Notes: generated by a model not told the origin, from the letters alone. DNA of 64,000 bases from Arthrobacter globiformis (GCF_030815865.1 NZ_JAUSXI010000001.1:3038001-3102000), one strand, 5' to 3'; positions 7,503 through 19,269 are shown, counted from the first letter of the stretch. Numbers and translations: made by a program.

Positions 7503-10426
7503 TGCCTAAAGCCGTAGCTGAAGAAACCGCTGTTGCCCCCTCCGCCGTCGTACCCCTGAGCCCCGCCAAACCGGCGCGCCCGGACCTTTCCCGGCTGGTG
7601 GTCAAGGGCGCCCGTGAGCACAACCTCCGCAACGTCGACCTCGACCTGCCGCGCGACGCCATGATCGTCTTCACTGGCCTGTCCGGCTCCGGAAAGTCCT
7701 CCCTCGCCTTCGACACCATCTTCGCCGAAGGCCAGCGCCGCTACGTCGAATCGCTCTCCGCCTACGCCCGGCAGTTCTTGGGCCAGGTGGACAAGCCCGA
7801 CGTCGACTTCATCGAGGGCCTCTCACCCGCGGTCTCGATCGACCAGAAGTCCACCAGCAAGAACCCGCGCTCGACCGTGGGAACCATCACCGAAATATAC
7901 GACTACATGCGTCTGCTGTGGGCGCGCGTGGGTCGTCCGCACTGTCCCGTCTGCGGTGAACCGGTCATCAAGCAGACCCCGCAGCAAATCGTGGACCAGC
8001 TTCTCGAACTGGAGGACGGAACCCGTTTCCAGATCCTCGCTCCGGTGGTCCGCGGCCGCAAGGGTGAGTTCGTCGACCTCTTCAAGGAGCTGACGGCGAA
8101 GGGCTATTCCCGCGCCCGGGTGGACGGGGACCTCATCCAGCTGAGCGATCCGCCCAAGCTCGGCAAGCAGTTCAAGCACACCATCGAGGTGGTGGTGGAC
8201 CGGCTCGTTGTCAAGGAGGGCATCCGGCAGCGGCTGACGGACTCCATCGAAACGGCGCTGGGCCTCGCCGAGGGGCGCGTCCTGGCCGACTTCGTCGACC
8301 TCGACGCCGATGACCCCCACCGCACCCGTGCCTTCTCGGAAAACCTGGCCTGCCCCAACGAGCACCCGCTGGCCATCGATGAGATCGAGCCCAGGTCCTT
8401 CTCGTTCAACAACCCTTTCGGTGCGTGCTCGGCCTGCAGCGGCATCGGCACCCGGCTGGAGGTCGACGAGGAACTGATCATTCCCAACCCGGAGCTTGCG
8501 CTGGAGGACGGCGCCATCGCTCCGTGGTCCCTGGGCACCGCAACCACCGAGTACTGGAACAGGCTGCTCGGCGGGCTCGCCAAGGAGCTCGGGTTCTCCA
8601 TGACCACGCCGTGGCAGGACCTTTCCGCCGACGTCCGGCAGACCGTCCTGCACGGCAAGGACCACAAGGTGGTGGTGCAGTACCGCAACCGGTTCGGCAG
8701 GGAGCGCAAGTACAGCACGGGCTTCGAAGGCGTGGTGCAGTACGTGCACCGCAAGCACACGGAAACCGAGTCTGACTCCGCCAGGGACCGCTACGAGGAA
8801 TACATGCGGCAGATCCCCTGCCCCGCCTGCAACGGCGCGCGGCTGAACCCCGCGTCGCTCTCTGTTCTCATCAACGGCAAGTCCATCGCCGACGTCGCTC
8901 GGCTGCCTATGCGCGAATGCGCGGCATTCCTGGACAACCTCGTGTTGACCGGCCGTGAGGCGCAGATCGCCCACCAGGTCCTCAAGGAGATCCAGGCCCG
9001 CCTCACCTTCCTGCTGGACGTGGGGCTGGAGTACCTGAACCTGGAACGTCCCTCCGGCACGCTCTCCGGCGGCGAGGCCCAGCGCATCAGGCTGGCCACC
9101 CAGATCGGCTCGGGCCTCGTGGGTGTCCTCTACGTCCTGGACGAGCCCTCCATCGGGCTGCACCAGCGGGACAACCGGCGCCTGATCGAAACCCTGACCC
9201 GGCTCCGGGACCTGGGCAACACCCTCATCGTGGTCGAACACGACGAAGACACCATCCAAGAGGCGGACTGGATCGTGGACATCGGCCCGGGGGCCGGCGA
9301 GCACGGGGGACAGGTGGTCCACTCCGGGTCCTACAAAGCACTCCTGGAGAACACGAAGTCCCTCACCGGGGACTACCTCTCCGGCCGGAAGAGCATCGGC
9401 ATCCCCAAGAAGCGGCGCAAGTACGACAAGAAGCGCGAGCTGAAGGTGGTCGGCGCCCGCGAGAACAACCTGGTCAACGTCGATGCAGCCTTCCCGCTGG
9501 GCCTGTTCACCGCGGTGACCGGCGTCAGCGGCTCGGGCAAATCCACCCTCGTCAACGAGATCCTGTACAAGGTGCTGGCCAATAAGCTCAACGGCGCCAA
9601 GCAGGTGGCCGGGCGCCACCGCACCGTGCAGGGCCTCGAGCACCTGGACAAGGTGGTGCACGTGGACCAGAGCCCGATCGGCCGCACTCCGCGCTCCAAC
9701 CCGGCCACGTACACGGGCGTCTTCGATCACATCCGGAAGCTCTTCGCCGAGACCACCGAGGCCAAGGTCCGCGGCTACCTCCCCGGACGGTTCTCCTTCA
9801 ACGTCAAGGGCGGGCGCTGCGAAGCCTGCTCCGGCGACGGCACGCTGAAGATCGAGATGAACTTCCTGCCGGACGTCTACGTTCCGTGCGAGGTCTGCCA
9901 CGGTGCGCGGTACAACCGCGAGACCCTCGAGGTGCACTACAAGGGCAAGACCATCGCCGACGTGCTGAACATGCCCATCGAGGAGGGCGCGGAGTTCTTC
10001 GCCGCTTTCTCCCCGATTGCACGCCACCTCAAGACACTCGTGGACGTGGGCCTCGGATATGTCCGGCTGGGCCAGCCCGCCACCACGCTCTCCGGTGGCG
10101 AGGCGCAGCGCGTCAAGCTGGCGGCCGAGCTCCAGAAGCGGTCCAACGGGCGCAGCGTCTACGTTTTGGACGAGCCCACCACCGGGCTGCACTTCGAAGA
10201 CATCCGGAAGCTCCTCATGGTGCTGCAGGGCCTCGTGGAGAAGGGCAACACGGTCATCACCATCGAGCACAACCTCGACGTCATCAAGAGCGCCGACTGG
10301 ATCGTGGACCTGGGCCCAGACGGAGGCTCCGGCGGAGGCCGGATCATTGCCTCCGGTACCCCCGAGCAGGTCTCCAAGTCCTCGGAAAGCTACACCGCGA
10401 AGTTCCTGGCCGAAATCCTCAGCTAG
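7502..10426 (+). CDS. uvrA: Excinuclease ABC subunit A
   Basis: The DNA damage-recognition ATPase of nucleotide excision repair, 974 residues, a normal length for UvrA. It carries two ABC ATPase modules: GLSGSGKSS (about residue 60) with its LSGGEAQRI signature, and GVSGSGKST (about residue 677) with a second LSGGEAQRV. Zinc-binding cysteines are visible in CPVCGEPV, in CPACNGAR, and in the second-module pair CEACSGDGT ... [10 protein letters not shown], which frames the C-terminal zinc module. UvrA2 loads UvrB on damaged DNA. GTG start, apparently leaderless, preceded by a LexA-like box and followed by a strong hairpin. The long antisense reading frame is a GC shadow. Confidence 0.97.
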   Translation: MPKAVAEETAVAPSAVVPLSPAKPARPDLSRLVVKGAREHNLRNVDLDLPRDAMIVFTGLSGSGKSSLAFDTIFAEGQRRYVESLSAYARQFLGQVDKPDVDFIEGLSPAVSIDQKSTSKNPRSTVGTITEIYDYMRLLWARVGRPHCPVCGEPVIKQTPQQIVDQLLELEDGTRFQILAPVVRGRKGEFVDLFKELTAKGYSRARVDGDLIQLSDPPKLGKQFKHTIEVVVDRLVVKEGIRQRLTDSIETALGLAEGRVLADFVDLDADDPHRTRAFSENLACPNEHPLAIDEIEPRSFSFNNPFGACSACSGIGTRLEVDEELIIPNPELALEDGAIAPWSLGTATTEYWNRLLGGLAKELGFSMTTPWQDLSADVRQTVLHGKDHKVVVQYRNRFGRERKYSTGFEGVVQYVHRKHTETESDSARDRYEEYMRQIPCPACNGARLNPASLSVLINGKSIADVARLPMRECAAFLDNLVLTGREAQIAHQVLKEIQARLTFLLDVGLEYLNLERPSGTLSGGEAQRIRLATQIGSGLVGVLYVLDEPSIGLHQRDNRRLIETLTRLRDLGNTLIVVEHDEDTIQEADWIVDIGPGAGEHGGQVVHSGSYKALLENTKSLTGDYLSGRKSIGIPKKRRKYDKKRELKVVGARENNLVNVDAAFPLGLFTAVTGVSGSGKSTLVNEILYKVLANKLNGAKQVAGRHRTVQGLEHLDKVVHVDQSPIGRTPRSNPATYTGVFDHIRKLFAETTEAKVRGYLPGRFSFNVKGGRCEACSGDGTLKIEMNFLPDVYVPCEVCHGARYNRETLEVHYKGKTIADVLNMPIEEGAEFFAAFSPIARHLKTLVDVGLGYVRLGQPATTLSGGEAQRVKLAAELQKRSNGRSVYVLDEPTTGLHFEDIRKLLMVLQGLVEKGNTVITIEHNLDVIKSADWIVDLGPDGGSGGGRIIASGTPEQVSKSSESYTAKFLAEILS

Positions 10427-10459
10427 GGCGTCAAGGCACGACGCCAACCAGCACACCGC

Positions 10460-10488
10460 GCGGCCCGCCAGATTGACTGGCGGGCCGC
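10460..10488 (+). terminator. uvrA terminator hairpin
   Basis: A perfect 12-bp stem, GCGGCCCGCCAG / CTGGCGGGCCGC, with the five-base loop ATTGA, 34 bases after the uvrA stop. It is followed by a T-rich stretch (TCGTATGCTTTTCC). Confidence 0.75.
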
Positions 10489-10644
10489 CGTCGTATGCTT
10501 TTCCTTTGGAGTTTTTGTATAGGTATTGGGCGCTAAGCCTCTCGGAAGTCGCGATACGCGGACAAAAACTCCAATTGCGGGCGGAAGTATTCCACGGAGG
10601 GCATACGAGTTTGAGCAGGCGTGCCATCGTGAGAAACTAAGCCG

Positions 10645-11361
10645 GTGACTTCAACAACAGTGCCCGTGATCTTCGACCTGGACGGCACTCTTGTCGATCC
10701 GGCCGGCGGGATAACAGACGGAATTGCCGCGGCCCTCAGGGAACATGGCCTTCCTGTCCCAAGCCAGGACCTTCTAGACGCGATGGTGGGTCCCAAGCTG
10801 AGCGACTCCCTGCTGAACGTCGCGGCCGTTCCGCCAGCCATGCTCAAGGCCGTCATCCGGACGTACCGGATGCATTACCTGGACTTCGGCATCTCCCAGA
10901 GCCGCCTGTACCCGGGCATCGTCGACCTGCTGGATGGCTACGTGGAAGCAGGGCGACCCGTAGCTGTGGCGACGCAAAAGCCTGAAGGCCTTGCCCAGCT
11001 GGTGCTTCAACACCACAAGATTGCTGGCCGGTTCCGCGCCATCCGGGGATCAGCCGCAGACGAGACCGCGGCTGCAGCCGGTCCGGTCGGCAAGACCGGC
11101 ATCATCGCCGCTGCCATGACGGACCTCGGCACGCAGCACGCCGTGATGGTGGGCGACCGTGCGCAGGATGTGGCCGGAGCGTTGGCCAACGGACTCGACT
11201 GCATCGGCGTCAGCTGGGGTTTCGCGCCCGACGGCGAACTGGAGGCAGCGGGAGCTGTGGCGGTTGTGCACGATACCGCGGGCCTGCGTGCCAAGGTCGA
11301 GGAGTTGGAGAACGTCCGGGCCGCAGCCCTGAGCGAGGTGCGCAACGATGGAGCTGTTTGA
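10645..11361 (+). CDS. HAD-superfamily phosphatase (phosphoglycolate phosphatase-like)
   Basis: A 238-residue HAD hydrolase. Motif I is FDLDGTLVD, with nucleophile Asp11 and acid/base Asp13. Motif II is in VAVATQKP and motif IV is MVGDRAQDVAGA, which holds the metal-binding acidic residues. The helical cap (about residues 18-85) is of the phosphoglycolate phosphatase/Gph type. It probably dephosphorylates a small phosphometabolite. GTG start with only a weak upstream GA-rich sequence. Its 3' end overlaps the acyltransferase gene by 14 bases, so the two are co-transcribed. The substrate cannot be fixed from sequence. Confidence 0.85.
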   Translation: MTSTTVPVIFDLDGTLVDPAGGITDGIAAALREHGLPVPSQDLLDAMVGPKLSDSLLNVAAVPPAMLKAVIRTYRMHYLDFGISQSRLYPGIVDLLDGYVEAGRPVAVATQKPEGLAQLVLQHHKIAGRFRAIRGSAADETAAAAGPVGKTGIIAAAMTDLGTQHAVMVGDRAQDVAGALANGLDCIGVSWGFAPDGELEAAGAVAVVHDTAGLRAKVEELENVRAAALSEVRNDGAV

Positions 11362-12016
11362 CGGCGTCCGCTGGACGACGCGGACCCTCATCTCCGGCAG
11401 CTGCCGGCCCACTGTGATCGGGCTGGAGAATGTTCCCAAGGACGGGTCGTTCATTGTGGCACCCAACCACCTCTCTTTTCTGGACAGCGTAATTGTCCAG
11501 GCGCTCATGCCCCGGCCCGTAGCGTTCTTTGCCAAGGCGGAGTATTTCACCACCAAGGGCATCAAGGGCCGCGTGATGAAGTCCTTCTTCGAGGCAGTCG
11601 GCTCCATTCCGGTCGAACGCGGGGAACAGGCCGCGAGCGTGCAGGCCCTCAGGACACTGCTGGACATCCTCGAGGACGGCAGGGGCATCGGCATCTACCC
11701 CGAGGGCACCCGGTCCCGCGACGGAATCCTGTACCGCGGCCGGACCGGCGTCGGCTGGCTGGCCCTCACCACCGGCGCCCCGGTGATCCCGGTGGGACTG
11801 ATCGGCACCGAGAAGCTGCAGCCCGCTGGCCGCAACGCAGTTAAACCCCAGCACTTCATCATGAAGGTGGGCGAGCCGATCTACTTCGACAAGACCGGCC
11901 CGGACCATTCCCTCCCCGCCCGGCGCCAGGTGACCGACCGGATCATGGACGCCATCGCCGAACTCAGCGGCCAGGAACGCTCCACCAGCTACAACCAGAG
12001 CAAGGTCATCGAGTAG
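11348..12016 (+). CDS. 1-acyl-sn-glycerol-3-phosphate acyltransferase family protein
   Basis: A PlsC-type acyltransferase of 222 residues that would transfer an acyl chain to lysophosphatidate (or a related acceptor) at the membrane. The catalytic H-x4-D motif is NHLSFLD (His41, Asp46), and PEGTRSRDG is the substrate-binding EGTRS block. No long hydrophobic helix is evident, so it is probably a peripheral membrane protein. It overlaps the HAD phosphatase gene by 14 bases. Several PlsC paralogues are usual in this group, so its acceptor is uncertain. Confidence 0.88.
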   Translation: MELFDGVRWTTRTLISGSCRPTVIGLENVPKDGSFIVAPNHLSFLDSVIVQALMPRPVAFFAKAEYFTTKGIKGRVMKSFFEAVGSIPVERGEQAASVQALRTLLDILEDGRGIGIYPEGTRSRDGILYRGRTGVGWLALTTGAPVIPVGLIGTEKLQPAGRNAVKPQHFIMKVGEPIYFDKTGPDHSLPARRQVTDRIMDAIAELSGQERSTSYNQSKVIE

Positions 12017-12096
12017 GCCGGTCGCCCTCGCGCCGGTCCGGCGCGTCGGCCGCTCCCTTGGACCGGCTGGCGGCAATCCGCAGCCCCTCAGCTCAG

Positions 12097-12109
12097 TAGA
12101 CTGGAATCG
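12097..12109 (+). promoter_or_regulatory. Candidate -10 element for leaderless uvrC
   Basis: TAGACT (12097-12102) precedes the uvrC GTG by six bases and there is no Shine-Dalgarno sequence, the same arrangement as at uvrA. No LexA-like box is visible here. Confidence 0.4.
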
Positions 12110-14188
12110 TGGCAGATCCATCAAGTTATAGACCCCAGACGGGCGAGATTCCGACCAATCCGGGTGTTTACAGGTTCAGGGATCCCCATGGGCGGGTTAT
12201 CTACGTCGGCAAGGCCAAGAACCTCCGGTCACGCCTGAATTCGTACTTCGCGAACCCGGCAGGGCTGCTGCCCAAGACCCACGCCATGGTGCACGCGGCC
12301 AACAGCGTCGAATGGACGGTGGTGGGCAGCGAGCTGGAATCCCTCCAGTTGGAATTCACCTGGATCAAGGAATTCAAGCCGCGGTTCAACGTGGTTTTCC
12401 GGGACGACAAGACGTATCCGTACCTCGCCGTCACCATGGGCGAGAAGCTGCCGCGCGTGCAGGTCATGCGTGGCGAGCGGCGGAAGGGCACCCGGTACTT
12501 TGGCCCCTACACGGCCGGAGCCATCCGGGAGACCATGGACACCCTGCTGCGCGTATTTCCCGTGCGGAGTTGCAGCGCAGGCGTGCTGAAGCGTGCCCAG
12601 GCCAGCGGCCGGCCCTGCCTGCTGGGATACATCGACAAATGCGCGGCCCCCTGCGTGGGCCGCGTCACCCCCGAGGAACACCGCGCCTTGGCCGAGGACT
12701 TCTGCGCCTTCATGGGAGGCGAGGCCAAGCGGTTCATCGCCCGGCTTGAAAAGGAGATGGGGGCCGCCGTCGCCATCCTTGACTACGAACGCGCCGCCAG
12801 GCTGCGTGACGACATCACCGCCCTCCGGAAGGTCTTCGAGCGGAACGCCGTGGTGCTGGCCGAGGACACGGACGCCGACGTTTTCGCCCTGCACGAGGAC
12901 GAGCTCGAAGCGGCCGTCCAGGTGTTCCACGTCCGGGGCGGACGGGTCCGCGGCCAGCGCGGCTGGGTGGTCGAGAAGGTGGAGGACTTCACCACCCCTG
13001 ACCTCGTAGAACACCTCCTGCAGCAGGTCTACGGTGAGGACGCCGAGATCCAAGGCCGGCTTCCCCGCGAGGTTCTGGTGCCTGTTGAGCCGAGCAATGC
13101 GCAGGATCTGGCAGTGTGGCTCGGCGGCATCCGCGGCGCCAAGGTGGACATCCGCGTTCCGCAGCGCGGGGACAAGGCCGCCCTCATGTCCACAGTCCGC
13201 GAGAATGCCGAACACGCACTTCGGCTCCACAAAACCCGCCGGGCCGGCGACCTGACCGTCCGGTCGCAGGCGCTGCAGGAACTTCAGGAGGCGCTGGAGC
13301 TCCCCGTTCCGCTGCTGCGCATCGAATGCTACGACGTCTCCCACGTCCAGGGCACCAACGTGGTGGCATCCATGGTGGTGGTGGAGGACGGGCTGCCCAA
13401 GAAATCCGATTACCGTAAGTTCTCCATCACCGGCGCCGCGGCCACGGACGACACCGCTGCGATGCACGATGTCCTGACTCGGCGCTTCCGGCACTACCTC
13501 GTGGACAAGACGGCCCAGATTGAAGCCGCCGAACTGGTTGCGACGCCGGCGGCCCCGGCCGGGACCGGCGCCAACGGGGCGGCCCCGGCCGGGACCGGCG
13601 CCAACGGGGCGGGCCCAGGCGCCGCAATGGCGGACGCCGCACTGTCCGACACCACCACGCCGGCGCCGCGCGCGAAATTCGCCTACCCGCCCAACCTCGT
13701 GGTGGTCGACGGCGGCAAGCCCCAGGTGAACGCGGCTGCCCGGGCACTCGAGGCGCTGGGCGTCGACGACGTCTACGTCGTCGGGCTCGCCAAGCGCCTC
13801 GAGGAGGTCTGGCTGCCGGACAGCGACTTTCCCGTCATCCTGCCCCGCTCCTCGCAGGGCCTCTACATGCTGCAGCGCATCCGAGACGAGGCGCACCGCT
13901 TCGCCATCTCCTTCCACCGGCAAAAGCGCGGCAAGGCGATGACCGTCTCGGCCCTCGACGGCGTGCCCGGGCTGGGCGATTCCAAGCGGAAGGCCCTGCT
14001 CGCCCCACTTTGGCTCCGTCAAGAAGATCAGGGCGGCATCGGCGGAGGAACTGACCGCGGCCAAGGGTGTCGGGCCGGCGCTGGCCGCGGCCATCGTCAC
14101 CCACTTCAGTCCGGGCGGCGCTGGCGGTGACTCGGACGAGTCCGTTCCGGCGGTCAACATGACCACCGGGGAAGTGCTGGAAACTTAG
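12109..14188 (+). pseudogene. uvrC: Excinuclease ABC subunit C, with a +1 frameshift near the 3' end
   Basis: The dual-incision nuclease of nucleotide excision repair. The N-terminal GIY-YIG domain ([20 protein letters not shown]), the UvrB-binding UVR motif (about residues 205-240) and the RNase H-like endonuclease region ([10 protein letters not shown] ... VVVDGGKPQ) are intact. After [13 protein letters not shown] the frame runs into a foreign tail and stops at 14130. Reading the CCCC at 14003-14006 as CCC restores [20 protein letters not shown] and the C-terminal helix-hairpin-helix, ending at TAG 14188 (692 residues). So there is one extra C, either a real frameshift or a homopolymer error. 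A direct repeat lengthens a linker at 13551-13610. The GTG start appears leaderless. Confidence 0.9.
13551..13610 (+). repeat. Two perfect 30-bp tandem copies inside uvrC
   Basis: The 30-base unit at 13551-13580 is repeated exactly at 13581-13610. Each copy encodes [10 protein letters not shown]. It lies in a low-complexity Ala/Gly/Pro linker inserted in the endonuclease region, before the conserved VVVDGGKPQ. The repeat is in frame and leaves the reading frame unchanged. Confidence 0.9.
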
Positions 14189-14301
14189 CCCGCGCCCCGA
14201 AACTTGGTTAGGGTAAGTACGGGAAATCGGCGTGTGCCGCAAACAGCAACCCGCGCAGAAAATGCACGCGGGAAGCAACAGCAGGAATGAGGCTGGAATC
14301 A

Positions 14302-15225
14302 ATGGCAGAGTCGACGGCGGAGTCCAGCACGGAAGAGGACGGCCTGACACCGGTCAAGCCCGCCGAAGCGGAACTGCTTATCGTGACCGGGATGTCCGGC
14401 GCAGGCCGCAGCACCGCCTCCGATGCGCTGGAGGACCACGGCTGGTACGTCGTCGAGAACCTGCCGCCGCAGATGCTGGGGACCCTGGCTGAACTCGTGT
14501 CCCACGCACCGCAGTCCATCCCCAAACTTGCCGTGGTGATGGACGTGCGCAGCAAGGCGCTGTTCGCCGACATCCGCGCCGCGCTCCGTGCCCTCGAAGT
14601 CAGCGGCGTCACCTTCCGGGTGCTGTTCCTAGACGCCAGCGACGACGTGCTGGTCCGCCGCTTCGAACAGGGCCGGCGCCCGCACCCGCTGCAGGGCGGC
14701 GGCAGGATCCTGGACGGGATCGCGGCCGAACGTGAGCTCCTCAAGGAGCTGCGCGACTCCTCGGACCTCGTCCTGGACACCTCGTCCCTGAACGTGCACG
14801 GGCTCGCCACCGCGATCACCGAACTGTTCACTGAAACCGGTCCCATCGCGATCCGCCTGAACATCATGAGCTTCGGCTTTAAATACGGCCTTCCCGTTGA
14901 CGCCAACTATGTGGCTGACGTCAGGTTCATCCCGAATCCGCACTGGGTGCCGGCGCTCCGGCCGCACACCGGCCTTGACCAGGACGTCAGCGAGTACGTC
15001 CTTGGGGCCGAGGGCGTGCCCAACTTTGTGGAACGGTATGTCCTTGCCCTGGAACCTGTCATGGAGGGCTACCGCCGGGAGAACAAGCACTACGCCACCA
15101 TCGCCGTCGGATGCACCGGCGGAAAGCACCGCTCGGTGGCGGTCGCCATGGAGCTCTCCAAGCGGCTCGCGCAATATCCGCGGGTTACCGTGACCACGAC
15201 GCACCGGGACCTGGGCCGCGAGTAA
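14302..15225 (+). CDS. rapZ: RNase adapter / nucleotide-binding protein RapZ
   Basis: A RapZ (YvcJ) family P-loop protein of 307 residues. In E. coli RapZ guides RNase E to the GlmZ small RNA; the actinobacterial role is less clear. The N-terminal domain has GMSGAGRST where a Walker A motif is expected, with Arg in place of Lys, which is common in actinobacterial members. The C-terminal RapZ domain has [15 protein letters not shown] and the conserved [15 protein letters not shown] 14302 follows GGCTGGA; an in-frame ATG at 14287 is possible. It heads the conserved rapZ-yvcK-whiA cluster and overlaps yvcK by one base (TAATG). Confidence 0.93.
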   Translation: MAESTAESSTEEDGLTPVKPAEAELLIVTGMSGAGRSTASDALEDHGWYVVENLPPQMLGTLAELVSHAPQSIPKLAVVMDVRSKALFADIRAALRALEVSGVTFRVLFLDASDDVLVRRFEQGRRPHPLQGGGRILDGIAAERELLKELRDSSDLVLDTSSLNVHGLATAITELFTETGPIAIRLNIMSFGFKYGLPVDANYVADVRFIPNPHWVPALRPHTGLDQDVSEYVLGAEGVPNFVERYVLALEPVMEGYRRENKHYATIAVGCTGGKHRSVAVAMELSKRLAQYPRVTVTTTHRDLGRE

Positions 15226-16238
15226 TGGGCGTTCTTACCGGCCCGCTGCCCCTGATTCCGCCGGCCGGCCTGACCGGTTCCCAACAGGCCAAGGGACCCA
15301 CCGTCGTCGCGCTCGGCGGCGGCCACGGCCTTTCGGCCTCCCTCTCGGCACTGCGGCTCCTTACTTCCGAACTGACAGCGGTAGTTACCGTAGCGGACGA
15401 CGGCGGGTCCTCCGGCCGTCTCCGCGAGGAGTACGGCGTCCTTCCGCCCGGTGATCTCCGGATGGCCCTTTCCGCCCTCTGCGATGACACGGACTGGGGC
15501 CGCACCTGGCGCGACGTCATGCAGCACCGGTTCCAGTCCGCCCGTGGCGGCGCCTCTTTGGACGAACACGCCATGGGAAACCTGCTGATCGTCACGCTCT
15601 GGGAACTGTTGGGGGATGCGGTGGCCGGCCTGAAATGGGCCGGTGCGCTGCTCGGCGCCCGCGGACAGGTCCTGCCCATGTCCACCGTTCCGCTTACCAT
15701 CGAGGGCGATGTCCGAGTGACCGCCCCCGACGGCAGCAGTACGGTCACCACCATCACGGGCCAGGCGCGCTGTGCCGTGGCGGGTTCGCTGGAGAGCGTC
15801 CGGCTGCTTCCCGAGCAGGCGCCCGCCTGCGTTGAGGCCCTGACCGCCGTCGAGCTTGCCGACTGGGTGGTGCTGGGCCCCGGCTCCTGGTACACCTCCG
15901 TGCTCCCGCACCTGCTGCTGCCGGAAATGCGGCAGGCGCTCTGCGATACGCCGGCCAAGCGTTGCCTCACCATGAACCTGGCCATGGACACCAAGGAAAC
16001 CTCCGGCATGTCCGCCGCCGACCACCTTCACACGCTGCGCGACTACGCGCCCGAGTTCAGCGCGGACGTGGTGCTCGCGGACCCGGCCTCCGTTTCGGAC
16101 CTGGCCGAGTTTGAACGGGCAGCAGGGATGATCGGCGCCGAGGTTGTCTTGGGTAGAGTAGGGGCTTCGGGCCGGCGACCGGTCCACGACCCCTTGCGGC
16201 TGGCTACGGCCTACCAGGATATTTTCGGGAATAGTTAG
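15225..16238 (+). CDS. yvcK: Gluconeogenesis/cell-shape factor YvcK (CofD-like)
   Basis: A 337-residue YvcK/CofD-fold protein. The nucleotide-sugar-binding signatures [14 protein letters not shown] (about residues 26-39) and [14 protein letters not shown] (about 55-68) are clear. In Bacillus and mycobacteria YvcK binds UDP-GlcNAc and affects cell wall synthesis on gluconeogenic carbon. The ATG at 15225 shares its A with the stop of rapZ, so translation is coupled; the longer in-frame extension upstream overlaps rapZ and is rejected. The order rapZ-yvcK-whiA is conserved across many Gram-positives. Confidence 0.93.
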   Translation: MGVLTGPLPLIPPAGLTGSQQAKGPTVVALGGGHGLSASLSALRLLTSELTAVVTVADDGGSSGRLREEYGVLPPGDLRMALSALCDDTDWGRTWRDVMQHRFQSARGGASLDEHAMGNLLIVTLWELLGDAVAGLKWAGALLGARGQVLPMSTVPLTIEGDVRVTAPDGSSTVTTITGQARCAVAGSLESVRLLPEQAPACVEALTAVELADWVVLGPGSWYTSVLPHLLLPEMRQALCDTPAKRCLTMNLAMDTKETSGMSAADHLHTLRDYAPEFSADVVLADPASVSDLAEFERAAGMIGAEVVLGRVGASGRRPVHDPLRLATAYQDIFGNS

Positions 16239-16248
16239 GAAAGGTGCC

Positions 16249-17229
16249 ATGGCACTGACAGCATCAGTCAAGGAAGAACTCTCCCGCCTGGACATCAAGA
16301 AATCATCAGTCCGCAAGGCTGAGGTCTCGGCCATGCTCCGCTTCGCCGGGGGACTGCACATCATCTCGGGCCGGATCGTCATCGAGGCCGAGGTGGATCT
16401 GGCCTCCACCGCCCGGCGCCTGCGCGCTGCAATCGCCGAGGTCTACGGGCACCAGAGCGAGATCATCGTCGTCTCCGGCAGCGGCTTGCGCCGCGGCAGC
16501 CGCTACGTGGTCCGCGTCGTCCGCGACGGCGAGGCACTGGCGCGGCAGACCGGCCTCCTTGACGGCCGGGGACGGCCGGTGCGAGGGCTGCCGTCCGTCG
16601 TCGTCAACGGCTCAGCCGCTGACGCCGAGGCGGTGTGGCGGGGCGCCTTCCTGGCGCACGGCTCTCTCACGGAACCCGGCCGGTCCTCGTCCATGGAGGT
16701 CACCTGCCCCGGTCCGGAATCCGCCCTCGCGCTGGTCGGTGCGGCCCGGCGGCTCGGGATACAGGCCAAGGCCCGGGAAGTCAGGGGAGTGGACCGAGTG
16801 GTGATCCGCGACGGGGACACCATCGCCGCGCTGCTCACCCGGATGGGGGCCCACGACGCACTCATGGTCTGGGAAGAGCGGCGCATGCGCAAGGAAGTGC
16901 GGGCCACCGCGAACCGCCTCGCCAACTTCGATGACGCCAACCTCCGCCGGTCCGCGCAAGCCGCCGTGGCCGCCGGCGCCCGGGTGGACCGGGCCCTGGA
17001 GATCCTCGGCGACGACGTTCCGGACCACCTCAAATATGCCGGTGAACTCCGGGTGGCGCACAAGCAGGCCAGCCTCGACGAACTTGGCCGGCTCGCCGAG
17101 CCGCCCATGACTAAGGACGCCATCGCCGGACGCATCCGCCGGCTGCTGGCCATGGCGGACAAACGCGCCTCGGATCTTGGCATCCCGGGCACGGATGCCA
17201 ATGTGACGCCGGAAATGCTGGACGAGTAA
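16249..17229 (+). CDS. whiA: Sporulation/division regulator WhiA
   Basis: A WhiA (DUF199) DNA-binding protein of 326 residues. The N-terminus ([20 protein letters not shown]) begins the degenerate LAGLIDADG-like domain, and the C-terminal third ([20 protein letters not shown]) is the helix-turn-helix. In Streptomyces WhiA activates division genes together with WhiB; in non-sporulating relatives it is linked to cell division and is close to universal. The ATG is preceded by GGAAAGG. It is the last gene of the rapZ-yvcK-whiA cluster, with ten bases between it and yvcK. Confidence 0.96.
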   Translation: MALTASVKEELSRLDIKKSSVRKAEVSAMLRFAGGLHIISGRIVIEAEVDLASTARRLRAAIAEVYGHQSEIIVVSGSGLRRGSRYVVRVVRDGEALARQTGLLDGRGRPVRGLPSVVVNGSAADAEAVWRGAFLAHGSLTEPGRSSSMEVTCPGPESALALVGAARRLGIQAKAREVRGVDRVVIRDGDTIAALLTRMGAHDALMVWEERRMRKEVRATANRLANFDDANLRRSAQAAVAAGARVDRALEILGDDVPDHLKYAGELRVAHKQASLDELGRLAEPPMTKDAIAGRIRRLLAMADKRASDLGIPGTDANVTPEMLDE

Positions 17230-17255
17230 ACGGCACCCATAGAATCAAGACCAGG

Positions 17256-17303
17256 TGGCGGCTGTTGCCGCCATCGGAGTTTTCCGGATGACCCGTCATC
17301 CGG
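17256..17303 (+). promoter_or_regulatory. Two small hairpins between whiA and sodA
   Basis: TGGCGG/CCGCCA (17256-17261 and 17268-17273), followed by GAGTTTT, could terminate whiA. CCGGATGAC/GTCATCCGG (17284-17292 and 17295-17303) is a nine-pair dyad with two central bases in the sodA leader, either an RNA hairpin or an operator. I do not recognise a specific regulator site. Confidence 0.35.
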
Positions 17304-17362
17304 GATGCACAATCCCAGAGTTAGCAAAACCGGACAAACTGTCCACGACATTGGAGGATTTT

Positions 17363-17986
17363 GTGACCGAGTACGTTCTGCCCGAACTCAGCTACGACTA
17401 CGCAGCGCTCGAGCCCCACATCTCTGCACGGATCATGGAGCTGCACCACAGCAAGCACCACGCCGCGTACGTGACGGGCGCCAACAACGCGCTGGCCCAG
17501 CTGGCCGAGGCACGCGAAAAGGGCGACTTCGCCAACATCAACCGCCTTTCCAAGGACCTGGCTTTCCACACCGGCGGCCACGTCAACCACTCCGTGTTCT
17601 GGAACAACCTCTCTCCGGACGGAGGCGACAAGCCTGAAGGTGAGCTCGCCGCCGCCATCGACGACGCCTTCGGTTCGTTCGATGCCTTCCGCGCCCAGTT
17701 CTCCGCAGCTGCCCTCGGCCTGCAGGGTTCCGGCTGGGGCTTCCTGGCCTACGAGCCCATCGGTGGCAACCTCGTCATTGAGCAGCTCTACGACCAGCAG
17801 GGCAACGTCGCGCTGGGCACCACCCCGCTGCTGATGCTGGACATGTGGGAGCACGCCTTTTACCTGGACTACGTCAACGTCAAGGCCGACTACGTCAAGG
17901 CGTTCTGGAACATCGTCAACTGGACCGACGTGTCCGCCCGCTTCGCCGCGGCACGAGCCAACGCAACGGGTCTCATCACCCTCTAG
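17363..17986 (+). CDS. sodA: Superoxide dismutase, Mn/Fe family
   Basis: Converts superoxide to oxygen and hydrogen peroxide; 207 residues, cytosolic (no signal peptide). Metal ligands are visible as His in MELHHSKHH, His in [10 protein letters not shown], and Asp and His in [20 protein letters not shown] is the family core. The sequence does not securely separate Mn from Fe use. The GTG at 17363 has GGAGG five bases upstream; the longer in-frame extension from 17255 lacks any family similarity and is rejected. It is followed by a strong hairpin. Confidence 0.95.
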   Translation: MTEYVLPELSYDYAALEPHISARIMELHHSKHHAAYVTGANNALAQLAEAREKGDFANINRLSKDLAFHTGGHVNHSVFWNNLSPDGGDKPEGELAAAIDDAFGSFDAFRAQFSAAALGLQGSGWGFLAYEPIGGNLVIEQLYDQQGNVALGTTPLLMLDMWEHAFYLDYVNVKADYVKAFWNIVNWTDVSARFAAARANATGLITL

Positions 17987-18055
17987 GTGTGATCCGGCGT
18001 ACATAAAGCAGTAACAAACTTCACATTCGGCCACTTTAGGGCCGAATTCTGGACG

Positions 18056-18083
18056 GTCTGCCCCCGCACTTGCGGGGGCAGAC
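18056..18083 (+). terminator. sodA terminator hairpin
   Basis: A perfect 12-bp stem GTCTGCCCCCGC / GCGGGGGCAGAC with loop ACTT, 70 bases after the sodA stop. A T-run is lacking (CTACTTAAACG follows). The next 165 bases form the long leader of gap; I see no sure promoter in it. Confidence 0.7.
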
Positions 18084-18155
18084 CTACTTAAACGTAAGAT
18101 GGATCACGGAAGGCGGTTAGCCTTCAGCAATGAGGCTGGTCGCCCTCCGATCTGA

Positions 18156-19259
<1,104 letters not shown>

Positions 19260-19269
19260 GGTTAGCTAC

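Noticed and set aside
7823..10627. A 934-codon open frame antisense to uvrA
   Set aside because: A GC-rich codon shadow of uvrA; it lacks family motifs and is fully covered by an unmistakable gene.
12229..14166. A 645-codon antisense frame over uvrC
   Set aside because: A shadow of uvrC with no recognisable domain.
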